DNA from: Nectonema munidae
Taxonomy: Eukaryota; Nematomorpha; Nectonematoida; Nectonematidae
Reading direction: 5' to 3'
NCBI GenBank assembly: GCA_030549495.1
Contig: JAUIRK010000461.1
Coordinates: 186,001-250,000 of the forward strand
Length of the DNA stretch: 64,000 nt
The notes below the pieces were generated by a model. That model did not search any database. It was not told the DNA's origin and was given only the letters and a program-made list of their open reading frames with translations. Positions 34,434-45,045 of this stretch are shown piece by piece. The position numbers and the translations under genes were made by a program. The number at the start of each line of letters is the position of its first letter. Positions within the stretch are counted from its first letter, which is position 1.

Positions 34434-34751
34434 CGTTTTTCAAACTTATTTTATTGCGACCCATAGCAAGAAGCACAGTTTGCATCGCGACCCATAATAC
34501 TTAGGTGTAATAAGACAAACTCTTTTCACTACGTTCATTTATTATCGACAATTTATATGTATATTTTTTTTACGATATCGGCATTGTTTTATTGATTTGT
34601 ATGAATAAAATATTATTACTTTTAGAGAAACAAATATAGAGGAAATTCCGACAAAGGACATATTATTAAGAAAAAAAAGATTTCCTTTTTTTTGTCACGA
34701 ATCTTTTTATTTTTCTCGCGACCCACTGAAGTATCTGGACCCATAGTTCTA
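34434..34751. mobile_element. hAT (ZBED-type) MITE, right end truncated
   Basis: It starts ccagcgtttttcaaac and carries ttgcgacccatag and cgcgacccactg, the standard subterminal words of ZBED/Charlie-like hAT elements. The right terminus breaks off at acccatagttctaaaa, exactly where the 430-bp repeat begins, so it was probably cut by that insertion. Confidence 0.6.
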
Positions 34752-34757
34752 AAAAAA

Positions 34758-35189
34758 TTGGTATCGAATATGATGGCGATGCATTTTGACGGTGTGATAA
34801 AAATGTTTCCCATAAAAACAAGAGAAATATTGTTTTAAATTGTATGATCAGAAAACAGTCAATAATTATTATTCTTCAAAAATTGTATTTGAAAATTCTT
34901 TAATGATAAAAATAAACTGAGAGGACGTACTGAATTCAACACGCTATTACATTATGTAAATAGGCGTTACTGCAACATTTGCCTTTGTGCTCCAGTGGAA
35001 CCTTTGCGCTAGCGGCCACATTGACTGGGAAAGCCCTTGATTGAACTTAGATAGCACGCTAGACTCAAATAGGTTGAAGCGTTATGGAATACGAAAGGAT
35101 AACACAAGCAACAATAACTTGCAACCCTATAGGCAACACCAATAGGAATAGTGACATCCAAATTTTTTCAAAGACCTTCACGTCTAGAC
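34758..35189 (+). repeat. 430-bp dispersed repeat, copy 1
   Basis: Nearly identical (a handful of differences) to 45961-46386 in the same orientation. Homology starts at aaattggtat and ends at ccttcacgtc. No coding frame, no tRNA head clear enough to name, and no target duplication. Its class is unknown; LTR, SINE-like and segmental-duplication origins are all possible. Confidence 0.8.
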
Positions 35190-36120
35190 TTTATGATCGA
35201 CTTTTATGAGATCTTAAATTATCTCGATTAAAAATGAAGTGTAAATTATCCAATGTTACATAAATCAGTTATGGGTTCACTTATAAATTATAAAAATTTT
35301 AAAAGTTTACCTAATGGAAAACATCTTGATATTGAAATCAAGCGTTGACGAATAGAGATATAAAATTTTAAATCAAAAGTATCCCTACTTTTAATATATA
35401 GGTCATAGACCACACCACATTATCTTGAAATAGTTGGAAATGTGGCACACGCAGTGACTGCATTGACCCGAATCGAAGTTAGGTTGGAACGATCGTTTTT
35501 GGCTCTTCGTGTTATTCATTCTGACATGCGAACTTCAATTTAAGTATCTGCGTTTAATGTTCACTTAATTTTATTCTCAGTTTAATTCTTATTTACTTTT
35601 AAATTTAGTCAAACTTGATACTTTGTATCAAATAATTGAAAGGAAGAATTTTGCGAAACTGCACTTCGATTGATGTTTCGTGGTAGCAGTCATGAAAAAT
35701 AAATTGATAAGCTGTAGAACCAGAGCTTGAACCACCAATTTGAAAAAATGGCCCCGGAGCGACCGATGCTTTTTGACTATTACAATTTAGTCCTCTATTT
35801 GCATAGTAGTTGACAAGTACTCTACAAATTACTAAATAGGCCATAAGTCTAAAATTTTAGTAACCTGTTGTTGGGATTAGGGCTAGAGTAGAATTAGCAT
35901 TAGTGTTAGTATTCGAGTTAGTATTAGTTTTGGGGTTAGGTAGTGTTAGCGCAATTCTACATACATATACATTTTTTGACATTCTTGGCATAAACTTTCC
36001 TATTTATTTGTATTAATACACGGCTGACAAAAAAGATCTAGACACATGTACACGTAGATACATACGAATACATACATATTGAGATTAGACACCCATACAC
36101 TGAAATAATTAAGTCTCAAA
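35190..36120. other. no firm gene; one open frame at 35605-35844 (minus)
   Basis: A minus-strand frame of 79 codons (ASVAPGPFFQIGGSSSGSTA) starts with ATG and is protein-like, but no domain, splice site or neighbour supports it. Around 35870-35945 there is a gttag/agtatt-rich low-complexity stretch (ttagtgttagtattcgagttagtattag). Confidence 0.3.
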
Positions 36121-36227
36121 AACAGCGGTATAGGCCCGGAGCGGGAGCTTGAGCCACAACTTGTATATACTATGGCCCAGAGCTGGATCTGGAGCGTAAA
36201 CTATTCCAAGCTAGCTCCCCAGCACTG

Positions 36228-36567
36228 CTACAAACTATTCACCATGTCCAATATAAACATGACTGGCTATTAATATTTATTAAATATAATTATACAAATG
36301 TTTTATTTATTTTTATGTAATCAAAATTAAATTGTGCATTTTTTTCTCCTCTTCTCATTATGTTACTTAATGAATACAGCAACACAGTCTCTATCATGAA
36401 TTTTAAATGTCCCTTATTTTAAATAAAATTTTTCATATTTTGATGTTATATACAATAATGTACTTTCTTTTTATGTGCGAAATAAATTCTTCTTCGTTTT
36501 ATAAACTTTTATTTATAATAATGGATAAGGCGAAGTCGGTACTCATATTCAAATAGGCGAAATAAAA
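36228..36567. other. no gene recognised
   Basis: AT-rich spacer between two MITEs with no frames. Confidence 0.4.
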
Positions 36568-38317
36568 CTAGGGTGGTGGAGTTGGGAAAATATTTGGCGA
36601 CTCCGACTCCTACTTTGACTGATAAAACTAAAAAAAATAAACAAAAAGGTAAAAGGTAAGGAAGAAACTCAAAATTACAGTGGGAATGAGGTTAATAAAT
36701 ATTTCGACATTTGCGGTCTTTATCAAGATTGCGGTGAAAAGATAAAGAAATCTATGGGGACAATGTGTTAGACATTTTCATCAATACATCAAAACTCAAT
36801 GTTTTTCAGAAATTTAAAAAATTATAAAATATAACCGATTCTACATGTTATCATAAAAAAATTTGAAAAAGTATAAATTTTACTTTTTGAGTAAAATTTG
36901 ATCGAAAATGTTAAAATTCTGATTTTTGAGGACTGATCCTGAGAAATATAAAAATATTTATTAAATTTTTTTTGACAATTATCATTATTACATGTTTACT
37001 TTAATGCCATATCAAAAAATTTTATTAAAAAAACCAAACTTCGTTCTCATGCCTGGTTCATTGACCTCAACTTCACGTCATGTCACCACCACCATCAAAC
37101 TCAGAATACACTATAAGGTAGATATATTGATTAAAAAATTTTTAAACCCTTTTTATCATGTAAAAAATTGACGTTAAAGTCAATTTTCTTTTTAATTTTT
37201 TTGGGAACCATTTTTTTTCCCCGTCACAAGAAATTTCAAATGTAACGATGTTGTATCTTTCGCCAAACACCACCTCATACATTCTGTCTATGGATGCTGG
37301 GATTAGAGCCTCTGTCTCGAGAATTTTTTTATTTCTTGATTCTCGAGAAATTTTTGTCGAGACTCAAGAATTTCAAATTTTTTTATTACTGAAAACATGT
37401 TAAATTTTGAATAAATATTAATAAAAAATAAATAATTATGTGTAATGCATGATCAACATTTGAATATTCAAATTTTGGAGAAATTTTAGAATATACAAAA
37501 AATATTTTTGATAAATTTTTTCCTCATTATTAGGAGCATGGAACTGTTATACAAGAAAGCCAAATTCAAGTCGAATCTGTTGATGAGTTTGAAGAAGAAT
37601 CTCTAACTCAGAGTTTAAATAGAGAAATTAAAGAATTCATGTATGATAAAAAAGAAGAAAAAGTTAGTACAATAGAAGAAGAACTACAGATGTTCAAACA
37701 AAACAAAAATTTTGATTTATCAGAATTGATGCAATTGTTAAAAAATTCTCTTTAATGCATTCAACCAACTCCTTGTCAAAGCGGAAGAATTTTATCTCCA
37801 AAACGATTGAGTTTGAAAAACGAAACTTTAAATGCTCTTGTTTTTTTAAAAAGTTATTTTACTAATAAAACAAAATATTTTTTTCGTAAAATATTTTTAA
37901 TATTTTTTAACTTCTCGAAACTTTTCTTGAGAATCATATATTTTTTTTCTCGTTTCTCGAGAATTAAATTTTATCGAGAAATCAGAAGCTCTAGCTGGGA
38001 TCATTACAGAAGATTACAAACACCTTACTGCATCCTCTATGTTGCACAGTGCGCTCTGCTTTGGAAATGATTAAAACAGCTTCGATCAATGTTCGCTTCA
38101 TTTTCTTCATTTTTTTTCTTTCATTTGTTGTCTTCGCTTCCGACTTCGACTAAAGAAGGGTCACTCGCATGCTTACAAAAATAAACTATTTTTTCTTTAT
38201 TTAAATACTTTTAAAAGAATTATCTTTAATACTTAAAGAACCGACTCCTACTTCGACTCCTTAATTTTATTAGATACCGACTCCAATCCCATTAAAATCT
38301 CCCATACCCCAACCCTG
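36568..38317. mobile_element. hAT-MITE ends of the 'gagtcggagtcgg' kind around an inserted hAT
   Basis: The left terminus ctagggtggtggagttggg leads to ggcgactccgactcc; the right terminus has accgactccaatccc and ends accccaaccctg. These are the two inverted ends of a familiar GAGTCGG-rich hAT MITE. The target duplication is not recognisable. The interior is AT-rich DNA plus the 690-bp hAT at 37304. Confidence 0.5.
37304..37993 (+). mobile_element. compact hAT derivative, 690 bp, with dimerisation-domain frame
   Basis: The terminal repeats TAGAGCCTCTG and CAGAAGCTCTA (two mismatches) are flanked by the 8-bp duplication gctgggat (37296-37303 and 37994-38001). Subterminal regions carry several TTCTCGAGAA-like palindromes. 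From 37538 to 37860, after an acceptor-like ttcctcattattAG, the plus strand encodes an acidic helical stretch (EFEEESLTQSLNREIKEFMY) and a degenerate hAT C-terminal dimerisation motif ending KNETLNALVFLKSYF. One in-frame stop lies before CIQPTPC. The catalytic part is absent. Confidence 0.82.
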
Positions 38318-39810
38318 AATATTACACCTACTAATATTTATAATTGCTGGTGTCTTACAAAGTATGTTGTTGCGAATTGAATGAGTATTACGGATGATTT
38401 TTTGCTGAGTAGAGGATACGCATTCTGAACAGACAAGTAGAAGCTGGAGAGGTCTTCTCTGTTACTGAAGTCCAGCTTCATTGCTTTTGAAATCTTCAAT
38501 TCTACCAGCTCCTCAGTTTCTTCTTCAGTAGGTTCAATTTCGGTGTTGAATGGGTCTCTGTGTCATGGTGCATCGTCAAAATAAGATTTGAACTCAGTGG
38601 ATAGAATCTCGAGATGTCCAGTGATGCTATCTTTGATGCCGATGGGAAGCTCAATTCTCTGTGTTTGCAGATGCTTGTTCAAGTAAGGAAACGAGGCGTT
38701 GCGCTCCCATTTCGTTGGCCAGAAGTTGGAAGAGCCGATGATTTTTGGCCTTTGCCCGAATGAAGTTGATCACTTTGACCACGACATTCATGACTTCCAA
38801 CAAACGCGGTGGTAGAGTTTTTGACTCAAGAACATATCGGTGTAGTGAACAGTGGGAAGACGTCACGTGGGGCTATTCACTCTTGACATGCGTGATGAAC
38901 CCTCCTTTAATTCCAATCATAGCTGGAGCACCATCAGTGCAAATGTGCTTGAAATTCTGCCAGCTGAGTCCGTTAACTTCAAAAAAAGAGTCCACGATGG
39001 CTTTTACATCTGTTGCTGTCGTTGTAGTTGGCAGGGTATTGCAGAAGGAGAACTCTTCCTTCATCTTTCTCTTTTTCTCGTAGCGAACTAAGGCGATCAA
39101 CTGGCTCTCAAGAGCGATGTGGAAAGACACGTCTAATTGAAGGCTAGCCTGGAGCGTGCTTTGCTTGATTTCAGACCAAACTTGGCGTCACACATCAGCT
39201 GCCATGTCATCAATTCATCAGCGGATCGTGTCATTAGAAAGCGAAACTTGATGGATCTTCTTTTTTGCCTGTGGTGCGATCATCAGTTCTACCATTTTCT
39301 CAATTCATGTCTTGATGTGTTCCTCATCAATAGTGTGCGGTTTCTTGCACTTCACAATTCGGTATGCCACTTCGTAGCTGGATTGAAGAGCAGGTTTTTC
39401 TTTCGGCCGAAATCCAAATTTGGGAAGTGACGCTTCACGATCGTATCGTGCTCGTTTCGCAAACAGAGCATCAACATTATGGTTCTTCCTTCGTGGATTC
39501 ATTTGGTCATGATGGCTTGAAAGTTTGAAAGGACGTAGTGATCACCATTGAGCAGTGCAGACATTGCACGCAGTCTACGGCATCTCGAATGACATTTGTA
39601 AATCCAAACTTGACATAGCAAGAATTTGTTACCAAGCAGTAAATAAATACTGCTTTATTTTTTTGTTAATTTTTTTTTCATGAATGTATAAATTTAAATT
39701 TTTTTTAAATTATATTTTAAATATTAGACTTTTTTCTATTTTGTCTTTAATTTTTCATAAGAATTACTGAATTTCAGTTTTTCGGCATCCGCCCCGGTTG
39801 AGAAACGCTG
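38318..39810 (-). mobile_element. hAT transposon of the ZBED5 type, one end seen
   Basis: The transposase-proximal terminus is CAGCGTTTCTCAACCGGGG read on the minus strand (ending 39810), the standard end of this hAT group. The opposite terminus was not found; homology stops near 38335, 18 bp from the neighbouring MITE, so the element is truncated. Confidence 0.7.
38335..39502 (-). pseudogene. ZBED5-type hAT transposase, broken
   Basis: On the minus strand: an N-terminal part at 39502-39305 (MNPRRKNHNVDALFAKRARY, then FGFRPKEKPALQSSYEVAYR); NFKHICTDGAPAMIGIKGGF at 38970-38910; LHRYVLESKTLPPRL and VVVKVINFIRAKAKNHRLF at 38845-38740; a conserved acidic segment and LSSFYLSVQNAYPLLSKKSS; ending ILIQFATTYFV at about 38350. 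This is the order seen in ZBED5/SCAND3/FAM200-like proteins. Frame changes occur near 39130-39300 and near 38870. The last helix of the dimerisation domain is missing. Confidence 0.85.
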
Positions 39811-39879
39811 GTCACATTGATACCATTTCCCAAGACAGTTACATTCAATAAGTCTTGCTCTGTTTACAGATTAAGTGAC

Positions 39880-41528
39880 GGTAAGAAACACTCAGCTATA
39901 GAAAGTCTCATAATGCCCATTTATTTAGGAAAAATGAGGGGTTTTGTACCTTCGGATGTCTTTTCATGTGATATTCAACTTTCTTTTTTCTAAAGAGTCA
40001 CTCAACAATTGTAGAGGAAGAATCGACTTTAAAGAAGACAAACTCTTTTTATTGGGATCTAGTACCCCATTACAAGTTTCCAACGCTGGTTACTACTTTC
40101 TTTCTCCTAAGCGAAAAGCTGGAACTTGCTTGAAGAAAAATAGTGTTATCTTTTCTACATCAATAGAATGACCGGACAAAGATGAACCTGACAGCTTTAT
40201 TAAAAATACACAGACAGTTTTGTCCCCTTCGTAGCAAGCTCAAAGACCTTTTGATAAAAGCTGGAACAAAAGAACAACGGATATTAGAAAGGCTTGCAAA
40301 ATTGAGCAATGACTGCGAAACGTGCAGAAGAACACCGTTACGGCCGTTGCTGCTAGAAACGCTTTGTTGAATGTATACCGATGTATCCCAAATTTATTGG
40401 TGTTTGGTAAAAATCCAAGCTTCCCATCTCTATCAACAAATCAACCCCCAGCTAATGATCCTCAATTTTACAGCCACTTGGTTAAAGATAATTTGGAGGC
40501 ACTTTACAAAGCTAGATAATCATTCAACAAACAAGAGTGTTAAGAAAAACTTAAAAGAGCTGTATCAAAGAAAACACGATCAGATCAGATTTATTGTATT
40601 GGTGAAAATGTCTACTACAAAAGAAACTTTTCTTCAATCTGATAAGGTCATGCAAAAATATTGGGTATAAATGGCAAACAGCTTTGGATAAAACATTGAG
40701 TACGATATATGAGTTCATCCTTGTAGATTGATGCCAATAGCAAAAAGACAAATCTCGAATATAGAACAAGACATCCACAGGTTCAAGGTGAGAGCGAACA
40801 ACAGTTTAATCACTACTCTGAAGATACAACAAACTAAGAAACTGAAAAGCCAGAGTCTAAACCTAAAGATAAGTAAACCAGAAAGAGGTGACAAAATAAC
40901 GTGCAAAGTTTTTAAAGATGATAAAGAAATGCATACTTGAAACCTCCATTGGAAGCTAATACAAAATCCCTGTGGCTCCTTCAAAAATATGTGTACGGTC
41001 TTGAAGAATCCGGGCAGAAATGGTACAATAAATTCAGGGAGCAATTGTCACAACTTGGAATGAAAACAGCAAAGTATGAAAACACCATGTTGGAAAGAGG
41101 AGAATTGATTCAATTATCATGGATTCCTCATTCTGCGCAAGTGTGTCTAACTGTCTAACCAAGCAAGGATTTTAGTATATTAAACTAAAAATATATGTCC
41201 AAAACTATAGGCTCAAAATTAAAGTTTGATCTTGAAAATTTGATGTTCTATTAATCTTGATCAAACAAAGAAATAAGGGGGAAATGTTGAAGGACATCGC
41301 AATGCACAATGCCTGCCACACATAATATTAGTGTGATAAGTTCACTTTGCTCACGCAATCTAAAATGTCTGGTCCACTAAAATTAGTGATTCACTCTTCT
41401 CAATAAACGTCACATCGCAATACAATACGCACTATCCCTCAATCAACTTTTTGATATGTATATATACCACCAAATCTAACAGAGCACTTTATTCAATAAA
41501 TCTTTGTCGATTGCTTGTTTCATTACCA
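39880..41528 (+). mobile_element. Copia-type LTR retrotransposon fossil with 3' LTR
   Basis: Parts in order on the plus strand: a region before the integrase (KLFLLGSSTPLQVSNAGYYF), an integrase zinc-binding segment (DLLIKAGTKEQRI... CETCRR), the end of the integrase (ENVYYKRNF, ILGINGKQLWIKH), and a reverse-transcriptase segment (LLQKYVYGLEESGQKWYNKF). A purine-rich tract (aagaaataagggggaaa) precedes a candidate 3' LTR at 41285-41528 that begins TGTTGAAGGACATCG. No 5' LTR was found. It is an old, incomplete, much broken copy; wording of the motifs is closest to Copia elements of marine invertebrates (GalEa-like). Confidence 0.72.
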
Positions 41529-42000
41529 AAAGCTCAGAGATGGCAGGGTCTAAAATTTGGAAAAATTTTGAAATAACAAATATTTTTTACTACCTAAGAT
41601 ATATCAAGAGTGTATAGCTAAATTTTTTTAAGGGGTGCGGGAAGGGGAGGTGGTGTGAGACTAGAGGCCATTATTCCCTTTCTGTATCCGCCCTGCACCT
41701 TGAAAGCTGTGTAACATGAACATAATTTCTATTAAAATGTCTTTTTTCTAGGTATAAGTTTATTTTAAAATAAAAACTGATCAATTTTATATTTTTTCAA
41801 AATTAAGGTAAATGATTAACATCTTAAATTTTCATATTTTTTATAATAAATTGTCAATTAATTATTTGTGTTGTGTGTAAAAAGTTTATGTTACTAATTA
41901 CATTTATATTATTTTAAAAATTTAATTTCTAATGATCAATAAATAAATTACTTAAAATCTTAAGATACAACATATAGACAAAAATTTTCCAAAAAGATTT
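41529..42000. other. no gene recognised
   Basis: AT-rich spacer. A G-rich word (aaggggtgcgggaaggggaggtgg) at 41630-41655 looks like the core of a MITE but no termini are present. Confidence 0.35.
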
Positions 42001-42042
42001 ACTGCTTTCAAAATACAGGGTTTCACAAGTGTTTCTACAATT

Positions 42043-42372
42043 ATGTGGGGCTTTTTTGTTTATACACTTCTAATGCAATGTCATATTAGACCTGAATTAC
42101 GGCTGCCTTCTCCCGATGATACAACTCACTCGTACATTAAATCTTTTAATTTTAAGACATCGTTCGTTTCGTTTGGAAAACCAAATCCTTCTTTGTGTGT
42201 TCTGTATGTTTCGTTTAAGGGTGAAATTCAAGTTATAATGCCTTCACTCCACTCACGACAAGATGGCACGAAACACACCGTGATTAATGTAACAATATAT
42301 GAAGATAGCTATAATACCGAAACTAAATCACGCAAGTTATCTTTAAACGTTAAACCTTTAATTAAAAAATAA
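42043..42372 (+). CDS. unidentified short protein or last exon
   Basis: A 109-residue frame from ATG to TAA (start MWGFFVYTLLMQCHIRPELR, end SRKLSLNVKPLIKK). The frame is open upstream to about 41960, and an acceptor-like ttcaaaatacAG at 42018 precedes it, so this may be a terminal exon rather than a complete gene. Composition is more balanced than the surrounding DNA, and the frame has conserved-looking segments (FVSFGKPNPSLCVLYVSFKG). No domain is recognised. The first ten residues are hydrophobic, but too short to claim a signal peptide. Confidence 0.5.
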   Translation: MWGFFVYTLLMQCHIRPELRLPSPDDTTHSYIKSFNFKTSFVSFGKPNPSLCVLYVSFKGEIQVIMPSLHSRQDGTKHTVINVTIYEDSYNTETKSRKLSLNVKPLIKK

Positions 42373-42599
42373 AAATTTGATTTCAACTCAAATATTAAAT
42401 CGCCTTTTATTTTATTGAAAAAATTCAATTACTTAAGTTTTTATATCGTGTTCACTAGAAAGCTTAGACTTTAAAATTCAAAAAATGTCGAAAAATCTTG
42501 AGTTCCTATATTTTCATAGATTTTAGTTGTGAAAAAAAAGAATTTTTTCTTTTTTCAACAAATAAAGTTTATTATTATGAACATCGAATATAATTATGT

Positions 42600-42960
42600 T
42601 TTATGTAAATAAATATTTTTACTTTTGTTTCTTTCCTTTAAAAAGTTTTTATTTTTAAAAAAAGTAGCATTTTAAATTTTGCATTGAAAAGCGGTGCTCT
42701 TTTATCTCTCAGTGTATCTTTCTACATAGAAAATATGCGTTCAACTGTTGCACTGAAATGAATTGCTGTGTTGAATTTGCTAAACAGATCCATCAAAACT
42801 TTTTCACCATATTTCTACATAGAAAATATGCGTTCAACTGTTGCACTGAAATGAATTGCTGTGTTGAATTTGCTAAACAGATCCATCAAAACTTTTTCAC
42901 CTAAAGAGCAGCATCGGTGAGCTAGAAAATATAAATATTGACTTTTGTCTTTAACTTTTT
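42600..42960 (-). pseudogene. hAT transposase C-terminal fragment with a 93-bp tandem duplication
   Basis: On the minus strand: GEKVLMDLFSKFNTAIHF, SATVERIFSM, KDTLRDKRAPLFNAKFKMLL. This is the hAT dimerisation motif ('SA.VERLFS.GKD.LR.KR..L....FE.LLFL'). The part from tttctacat to ttttcaccat is present twice in perfect tandem (42719-42811 and 42812-42904). One stop follows IFSM. The rest of the transposon was not found. Confidence 0.78.
42719..42904. repeat. perfect 93-bp tandem duplication
   Basis: Two head-to-tail copies of 93 bp; they are identical over about 90 bp and differ only at the joint (tatcttt versus ccatattt). The event is recent or an assembly artefact. Confidence 0.9.
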
Positions 42961-43680
42961 AACTTCGTTAATTAACCATTAGCGGATTAACGCGTTTATC
43001 TCCTGCTCTATTTTTAATGATACATTGATGTTAGAATAAACATTGTAATGTGGTAAAGTTTATAATAAAAATAGCGATAGATAAAAAAAATTTCAATTAA
43101 TGTAATGATGGCAAATCAACATCATCTCAAGTCTTCGCTTACAAGATTACGGAAGCCTTCTTTTAAAGTCCTTAGAGGGTTAGGGTCATAATAGTACTAA
43201 TAAATAACCAACTAAGAGTTAACTAAGAGATTAACTGATTAAACTATTGTTATAAATCTACTTCTAGATTCCTTATAAAACATGGTAAGACAAAAAGTCC
43301 ATAGACCTAAACATATACTATAAGAAGTAAGTGATTAAAAAATTACTCCAAAAGAGCTTTCTTTCTCTTGGAAAACTAAATAAAGGAATTGGAAATATTC
43401 TTGCTTTTTAAAAGAGGAAGAAACAGTTTATTTTTTATAGGATTTGATTACAAAGAATAATCTTATGTTATATATAAAAACCTTTAATTCCGATATGAAC
43501 TTGAACTTTTGAGATGGTATCATATCTTATTTTTAAAAATGAAATTTCCCCCTTTTACGCAAATATAAATGGAAAATGTTATAAACTTTTAGGAGGCATC
43601 GGAAAGTAAAAATTTTATAATGAAAGTAGAATTATAATAATATGCGTAGACATTCTGTTTCCTCCTCCCTTTTAGTTGTG
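42961..43680. other. no gene recognised
   Basis: AT-rich DNA without frames or repeat ends. Confidence 0.35.
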
Positions 43681-44110
43681 CTACTGTCTATTACACTGAT
43701 GTATACCTACAAAATATTTAAAATCACATTTGCAGCTGCACATGTCATTACTATTATTAGGACAACCTTTATTTATAGAAAGGATCAAGTCAAAATGTGA
43801 TTTTCGTATCACTTCGTGAATACGAAATGGCAATCTGTATGATTTCATTAGAAAAATAAATTGCTAGTATCTTTCCTTGTCATCTTCTTCATATTTTGGA
43901 AGGCGGCTTACTAAATTCTTAAAAGAAACTTTGATGAAATGACTAATTAATTCCTTATATCGAACATATTTTCCTTAATTTGCCATTCTAAATGCATCGC
44001 ATTACTCTTTCTTGCACTAATTAAATATTTTTGTTGAAGTAGAAATTTAATTTAAGTGCTTTCAAAGATACAACTGGTGAAGGATTCAACTCAGTCTGTA
44101 ATTTAATATA
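43681..44110 (-). pseudogene. decayed coding segment of unknown family
   Basis: Three minus-strand frames give protein-like pieces in succession: LQTELNPSPVVSLKALKLNF, then SNAMHLEWQIKENMF, then RYKELISHFIKVSF followed by NLVSRLPKYEEDDKERY, a stop, LMKSYRLPFRIHEVIRKSHF and a cysteine-rich end (NKGCPNNSNDMCSCKC). Two frame changes and one stop break it. The final KxGCPxxxxxxCxCKC part recalls uncharacterised, repetitive arthropod proteins often tied to transposons; the family could not be named. Confidence 0.45.
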
Positions 44111-44299
44111 TTCCATTTATTCTATAAGGGTTTACTCCTTATATACTTTTGAAAAAACTGTTTGCATCTAAATATTCAACAACACACACACACACTATAA
44201 AAGATATCTATTTATGATTCATATCATATTTATGGCCTTATAATGTCTATAGGCATTTGTTGTACGCTGCTTTTCAAAAGAGATATGCTTTTATAGCGA

Positions 44300-44430
44300 A
44301 TAAAGATATATTGACCACTCGTGCCACGATGAAAGTTGTAAGGAGGCGTTCAAGCGCATAACAACTTTCCTTCGCGGAAGGATGTGCAGAGACCGAGCTA
44401 CAGGCACTTAAGAGGCAGTTTGCCGTATAT
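44300..44430. other. GC-richer island with a hairpin
   Basis: GAAAGTTGT (44330) and ACAACTTTC (44363) can pair around GGAGGCGTTCAAGCGC, followed by ccttcgcggaagg. Structure and GC content stand out from the AT-rich surroundings. No RNA family is recognised; it could be the remains of a SINE, a MITE or an RNA-derived repeat. Confidence 0.3.
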
Positions 44431-44892
44431 TATAAAATTATAGTTTCTTTACTTTACTTTACGAGATAAGAAATAGTTAGACGAAATTAATTTAAGTTTT
44501 TCTAAAAATTGTCGACTCGCATGCCTCTTGAAATTATATATCTCTAAAATACTAAATTTTTCAAAAAGAGAGTTTTATAATCTTTTTATATTCATCTACA
44601 GAATTGGTATATTACTTCACACATAATATTTTTCCAATTTTTGTCAAATTTATCACCGCAACAAATGTCTCTGTGCATATTATGTCAAATGAAGTTATAT
44701 AATTAAACGTACCAAACATACCAGACTGTAGTTTTATAGCTTTATTATGATATATGTCATTTTTCAGCTGAAATATATCTAGATGTCCAATTTTATTGTT
44801 TTTATATACCCTGTTATTTCTAGTGATTTAGTTTATTAGATCATTACTTCTAAAAGTTAAAACTAAGTTAAAGTTAATTCTAAGTAAGTTTA

Positions 44893-45045
44893 TGGGGCGT
44901 GAGTAGGGTTGGTTAGATGCTGGATTCGATAACTCAAGCTCTTGGGTTCGATCCCGCATCAAGCCTGCTTTCCTCATGGTTCGATACAAGCGGCGCAATT
45001 GTGCCTTCTCGATGAAAATACCCTATGGTACCTTTACCTTTATTG
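44893..45045 (+). repeat. tRNA-derived SINE (family A), plus orientation
   Basis: A tRNA-like head with GTAGGGTTGGTTAGATGCTGG (box A) and GGTTCGATCCC (perfect box B) is followed by GATACAAGCGGCGCAATTG, GTGCCTTCTCGATGAAAATA and the tail GGTACCTTTACCTTTA. The body and tail match the minus-strand element at 18768-18935. SINEs of this design are transcribed by RNA polymerase III and moved by a partner LINE; the partner is not identified here. Confidence 0.75.

Larger units (their letters stand above)
33401..36227. mobile_element. possible hAT-MITE pair of ends with nested insertions
   Basis: CAGAGCTGGGAAGCC at 33401 and ...AGCTCCCCAGCACTG ending 36227 are inverted versions of one terminus. No matching 8-bp target duplication was found (agataaat versus ctacaaac), so the two ends may belong to different copies. 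Between them lie the MITE at 33744, the hAT fragment at 34434 and the 430-bp repeat at 34758. Confidence 0.4.

Noticed and set aside
36541-38317. A single intact MITE from the GAGTCGG ends
   Set aside because: The two ends are inverted relatives, but no target duplication was found and the spacing is large, so they could be two copies; kept only as a low-confidence element.
38745-39430. Plus-strand frames of 79-112 codons
   Set aside because: Antisense to the ZBED5-type hAT transposase; the minus strand carries the family motifs.
44893-44970. A tRNA gene
   Set aside because: Box A and box B are good, but the cloverleaf arms do not pair properly, and the body and tail that follow are shared with another SINE copy.
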